Under the pieces are notes generated by a model. It saw nothing but the letters and a program-made list of their open reading frames with translations, had not been told where the DNA came from and did not search any database. The position numbers and the translations under genes were made by a program. Shown piece by piece: positions 59,541-64,000 of a DNA stretch of 64,000 bases (positions are counted from its first letter, which is position 1; each line of letters opens with the position of its first letter). This stretch comes from Caprimulgus europaeus. Taxonomy: Eukaryota > Chordata > Aves > Caprimulgiformes > Caprimulgidae. Where the stretch lies: the NCBI GenBank assembly GCA_907165065.1, contig OU015539.1:18444816-18508815 (forward strand). The letters run 5' to 3'.

Positions 59541-60933
59541 TATTCACATCCTTTAATTAATCACACACTCCTCATGCCCATTTGCTGTGGCTTCTGAGCA
59601 CAGTTACCAACTTTGCAGACAGAAATGGATGTCCCTGCAGTGTTGCAAGAGAAGTTGAGAATGATTATCAACACTTTAATACTTGTGTCCCCTTCCTGCC
59701 TCCCCTGGCAGTGAGGGCTTTGGGGGAGCAGCGTGATGCTGACTGGCTGCCATAGTGTCTAGGGCTTTGCTTCCTGCATCCTTAGAAACAACTGCCCAGG
59801 GATCACGAATCCCTCTCCTCACCTTATGGTAGGGACTGGGATGTTCCCATCTGGAAAGAAAATGAGTCACATCACTTCCTGCAGAGGCAACTTCTCTATC
59901 TCTGGTCCTGCAAAAGGCAAATGCCAGTGGCACCCATTAGCCACAGCCGTGCTGTCATCATGGTTTGGGTGGCAGAGACAAACACACAGCTCCTGTATTA
60001 CTTCTGTCTCAGAACTGAAGTGATTCATTCAGAATGAAAAATGGAGTTGCCTGATTTAAGCACGAACCTGTATGGCTGTGGCAGAGAGAGAAATGGGTCT
60101 GAAATGAAGCTCTAAGTTGCTGTTTTCCTTCTCCTCCCCCTTCCTCCTCTCCCTGTCCCGTTCCCCTGTGAAGTCACACCGTGCCGGTTCATTTATCGCT
60201 TGCTCCCGTTCGCTGTCAGGTCCCCTTGCCTTTTAGGTGATGCACAACATAGATGGTGGCCCAGTAATTTCTAGGGCATGCCTGTTTAGGCAGGAGCAGC
60301 AGGATTGTCATCTCAAGAGCGTAGCATCTCCCCTGCCCTTGGTCTGACTGGTCACAGTCTTCTCGCCACCAAGGCCAGGTGCAGGGAACCTTGACTGCCC
60401 TCAGCAGACAATTCACCCTCCTGACACCACACTGAGCAACTCCTCCTGGCAGAACCACACGCTCAGGTTTGCTAAGTCCACCCAAACGAGACCCTAAACA
60501 CCCACCAAAGCCAAGCACCAGGTCCCCTTTTGGGGGAACTCCCTGCAGATGCACCCTACCAAGGACTGCTCTGTCCTCCCGTGGCAGCCCCCTCGTGTCC
60601 CCGCGCTGCCTGGCACCCAGGGGAGGAGGAAGGGTGTGCGGGAGGTGTAACCGGGTGCTGCTTCCAGCCTGGGAAAGGCTTGTCACTCTGCCCATGTGGG
60701 TGGAGTTCTCTTCTGTAACAAAGCACTAAACTACATGCTCCTTGTGTCCACTGTGGATTCCTGCTCCCCAAATCTTTCTCAGCTTCTCCTTGTAGCTTTT
60801 CCCATCCTTAGACAGGTCAGTGAGCCACTTCTGGAGCTGCTCATTGAACAGAACTCCAAGCTTTGGCCAAAAAGGAGGCAGATCCTTTTGTCCTAGAGGC
60901 ACACAGGGATCTACAGAGCAGACAGAGGAAGAT
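59541..60933. other. Unannotated 1.4 kb
   Basis: No gene or repeat recognised. The two-strand open frames at 60216-60770 carry no known domain. Confidence 0.45.
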
Positions 60934-61056
60934 ACACAGAATCCCAGATTGGTTTGGGTTGGAAGGGACCTTAAAGCTCATCCAGTGCCAACCCCCCTGC
61001 CATCAGCAGGGACACCTTCCACTAGACCAGGTTGCTCAAAGCCTCATCCAGCCTGG
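60934..61056 (-). mobile_element. CR1 3' terminal fragment
   Basis: The last 120 bases of the GGAGCAGCCAC subtype, beginning ACACAGAATCCCAGATTGG. Confidence 0.85.
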
Positions 61057-61485
61057 GAATAGGCTGGGTGAGTAGGCTCATGGCACTCTGATCCAAGCTG
61101 AGATAGGACTGAAGGATCCTAAGTTAGGGACCCACCATCAGTTCCCTGCAGCAATCTCATCTTCATAGCAATGCAAAACCTCTGCATTTTTGTCATCAGG
61201 TCTTTATCTTTTAGTCTTTCCTACTTACCTCATCAGGAGGGTCTCTTATTTACTGCAGAAGCCCCCTGGTTTTTCTCTGAACTCTTCAACAATGCAAAAT
61301 TCCTTCTGTTCTTTACGTAATGGCCACGTTGCTGTTGCTTCTGTAACTCTTTTTATGCAATAATCTGACCAAGCTTTACCAGAAGTAGTGAAGTGAGTCT
61401 CACACCCTAGCTCCTCTGAGAAAAAGAAAGCATGTTAACTTCATCCTCCAGTTATTCTACTCTGCTGTTCACAAACTACCAATAT
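61057..61485. other. Unannotated 0.4 kb
   Basis: Nothing recognised between the CR1 fragment and the LTR. Confidence 0.45.
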
Positions 61486-62106
61486 TGTCCTGGTTTCACT
61501 GGGGTAGAGTTAATTTCCTTCTCAGCAGCTGGAATAGCTGTGTTTTGGTTTCAGTGTGGCGTTTGTTAAGAGGTGAATGTTGACAATATACTGAACTGAT
61601 GTTTGTAGTTGTTGCTGGAAGTCCAAGGACTTTGTGTTTTGCCAGTCTGCAAGCACAAAGAACTGGGAGGGGGGAAGTGTAGTAATTAGCAAAAACCAAA
61701 ACTGGCATTTGGCTCTGCCAATGGGATATTCCATCTCATATCTCATCATGGGCAGGACATTAACCAGGGTTGAGCCAAAAGCTGGGGATTTTCCTGGGAA
61801 TCACTTGGACTCTCTCTCTCCTGGGATTGCAGCTTGGGTTTGGGGGCTGTCTCTGCTCCAGGATCACTGCGTGGGACAGGCTGGGCATCGGTCGGAGGGT
61901 GGTGAGCAACTGCCCTGGGCACGGCTCATCTGCATATTCTTTTATTACTGTTATTATTATGGTTATTTTATTTCAATTATTAAATTGTTTTTATCTCAAC
62001 CCATGAGTTTTCACACCTTTACCCTTCCAATTCTCTCCCCTCTTCCCTGGGGGTGGGAGAGTGAGCGAGTGGCTGTGTTTGGCTGCAGCCAAGTGAAACC
62101 ACCACA
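61486..62106 (-). mobile_element. Solo LTR, 621 bp, AT-block family
   Basis: On the plus strand it reads TGTCCTGGTTTCACTGGGG to GTGAAACCACCACA. The 5-bp flanks AATAT (61481-61485) and AAGAT (62107-62111) differ at one base. It is the inverted counterpart of 42179-42811 and contains the same AT-rich block (61935-61990). Confidence 0.87.
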
Positions 62107-62219
62107 AAGATAGAGCTAAAAATTGTTCAGCAAGTCAAGAGTCACAAGGAAGAGGATCCTTAATTCAGCTCCTTGGGTGAGAAGGAGCCATAATGACATA
62201 AAGCTTTACAAAGCTTTTC

Positions 62220-62698
62220 CTCACTCCAAGAAGGACCTGGAGGTGCTGGAGCGTGTCCAGAGAAGGGAACGGAGCTGGGGAAGGGTCTGGAGCACAAGTG
62301 TGCTGAGTTCCCGGCTGAGGGAACTGGGGGTGTTGAGCCTGGAGAAAAGGAGGCTGAGGGGAGACCTTCTGGCTCTGTCCAAGTCCCTGACAGGAGGGTG
62401 GAGAGAGGTGGGGGTGGCTCTGTTCAACCAAGGAGCAAGGGACAGGACAAGAGGAAATGGGCTCCAGTTGTGGCCAGGGCAGTTGAGATGGGATGTGAGG
62501 AAGAATTTCTTTGCTGAAAGGGTTCTGAGGCATTGGAAGGGGTTGCCCAGGGCAGTGGTGGAGTCCCCATCCCTGGAGGGATTTAAAAGACGGGTAGATG
62601 GGTGCTCAGAGATCTGGTTCAGCAGTGGACAGGTACAGCTGGACTCGATGATCTCAAAGGTTTTTTCCAACCAAACGATTCTGTGATTCCATGATTCT
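62220..62698 (+). mobile_element. CR1 LINE fragment
   Basis: The body matches the 50392 and 57262 copies, but the 3' end from about 62580 (GATTTAAAAGACGGGTAGATG) matches the end at 35730-35852 instead. It ends GATTCTGTGATTCC. The replicase end is open on the plus strand. Confidence 0.92.
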
Positions 62699-62982
62699 TT
62701 GAAAGGTAAATTCCCAGACAGGAAACGTGGCTGAGTGGGACAGCTTGCCAGGCAGAGCACAAAGCGATGCAGTTCCACCACAGAGAGCCAAGAGTTTCCT
62801 ACCAGGCTCTTTTACAGCCCTCAGCACCGTATTTCATAGCACATGGACCCCAGCATCGTGATGGTGAAATGTGACAAGTGGCATTTGCTTGACAGGCAAG
62901 ATGATCTCCAGATGAACCTTTCACTAAAAATGGAAGTGACACACAAAACAAACTAACAAAAACTTCCACCAATTTTTGCCCC

Positions 62983-63122
62983 CTCCCTGGAAGTGTTCTC
63001 GGCCAGGTTGGATGAGGCTTTGAGCAACCTGGTCTAGTGGAAGGTGTCCCTGCTGCTGGCAGGGGGGTTGGCACTGGATGAGCTTTGGGGTCCCTTCCAA
63101 CCCCAACCTGTGATTCTATGTA
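62983..63122 (+). mobile_element. CR1 3' terminal fragment
   Basis: CCTGGAAGTGTTCTCGGCC to CCTGTGATTCTATG, the 3' end of the GGAGCAGCCAC subtype in the plus direction, less than 300 bases after another CR1. Confidence 0.88.
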
Positions 63123-64000
63123 ATTAAAAGCTGAAAGCTGGTGCTCCAGGTGTCCCAGAGATGTTCTGTTCCTCTCCAGTCTGCCCTTGCCAACAACTTG
63201 TGTCCACCAGATTTTAAATCCCACACTGTCCTTTCAGCAAAACTTCCCCCCTGGAATCAGGTTCCCCACCCAGCCCTTCAGTGCAGAACCCCACACGTGG
63301 GGTACTGGGGCAAGCACTTGCCCTTGTGCTCACGTGTCATTGTTTTGTCATCGTTTTCACATGAAAACAAACTAATTTCAAGTACAGTGGGTGGAACTGT
63401 TACAACAAATAGTGGCATGGGCTATTCTAGACACGGTGCTTTTGAAATGAAGGCAGTCTTGTAGGATGCTACTGAAATGGGGGTGATTTTCTCATTCTGA
63501 ATGTGTGGGAATATGTGTTTGTGAGTTTTAAAGAAATAAAAATTAAAATGGCATTGTAGCCCACCTCCTGATGTTCCCCAGACCACAGATCAAGACCTGC
63601 TGTTCTATATCAAACTGTACCACTTTCTAGAGCCCATTTCAGGTTTTCATTTTTTACTTAAAACCCTGTGAAGATAACGACCTGCAACAGAAAAAGTGCC
63701 ACAAGCCTCCAGGTTTCTGGAGAGCAATGGTCAGTGTGGCACAGTCAGTGTCCCACGGATCTGCAGCCAATCCTCCTGATCTGCTGTGTTGTGCAACTTC
63801 TGAGACAGGTCTGTGCTGGAGCAGCAGTGTCCAAGCTTCAGAATCGATAACAAAACAATTCTGTGAATTCTTTTCAGCTTCTGAACTCGTTCCCATTTTC
63901 CCTGTCCTGGGCAAGCACCCAGATGTGTAGAGTTCATTCTTTTTTCACCTTTTTCTATGATAGTGAGCAAGATGCAAGGAGCCACCTCAGCCAGCTGATG
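63123..64000. other. Unannotated right end
   Basis: No gene or repeat recognised up to the window edge. No LRP5 exon can be seen here. Confidence 0.45.

Noticed and set aside
63123-64000. Search for a first exon of LRP5, the expected neighbour
   Set aside because: No CpG island, signal peptide frame or YWTD-type sequence is seen before the window ends.

Overview
The window is vertebrate nuclear DNA, almost certainly from a bird. It carries more than 20 fragments of CR1 retrotransposons, 5'-truncated and ending near an ATTCTATG-type tail. It also has solo LTRs of a common avian ERVL-like type with 5-bp target duplications, one CpG island, and a single recognisable protein gene with spliced exons. 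There is no operon structure, no CRISPR array and no bacterial feature.

Left third (about 0.2-8.8 kb): a minus-strand gene with three coding exons (8714-8558, 3313-3197, 2003-796). All junctions have GT/AG signals and both introns are phase 1. The predicted product is 493 aa: signal peptide, a small six-cysteine module resembling the C-terminal half of a MANSC domain, a Thr/Ser/Pro-rich mucin-like stalk, one membrane helix, and a 27-residue cytoplasmic tail. I recognise the tail as that of C11orf24 (DM4E3), a Golgi/plasma-membrane cycling protein. The ATG exon begins at a strong splice acceptor (8796), so there is a non-coding exon upstream.

Middle (8.8-33 kb): no coding exons recognised. 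I interpret it as the long first intron of the same gene. It is filled with CR1 copies, a 1005-bp solo LTR with perfect TSDs (14433-15437), a related truncated LTR (20960-21430) and a second-type LTR (23446-24014).

CpG island (about 32.87-34.09 kb): the probable promoter of the gene, with GC boxes, inverted CCAAT boxes, a composite ETS/CRE motif and, on the minus strand, a GTAAGT donor at 33131-33126. The island may be bidirectional. A well-formed plus-strand polyadenylation context near 38.35 kb hints at a non-coding transcript going the other way.

Right half (34-64 kb): no protein gene recognised. It holds dense CR1 copies in both orientations, a CR1 split by an LTR (34252-35852), a short hAT-like element with terminal inverted repeats (44721-44916), three more LTR copies or fragments, and a 620-bp TG-rich microsatellite (56420-57045). 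In human (from memory) C11orf24 lies between KMT5B and LRP5. If synteny holds, LRP5 would lie beyond the right edge and KMT5B beyond the left edge; neither is visible here.

I found no convincing undescribed system. The most interesting item is the cysteine-rich module in the avian gene, which I do not recall in the human protein.
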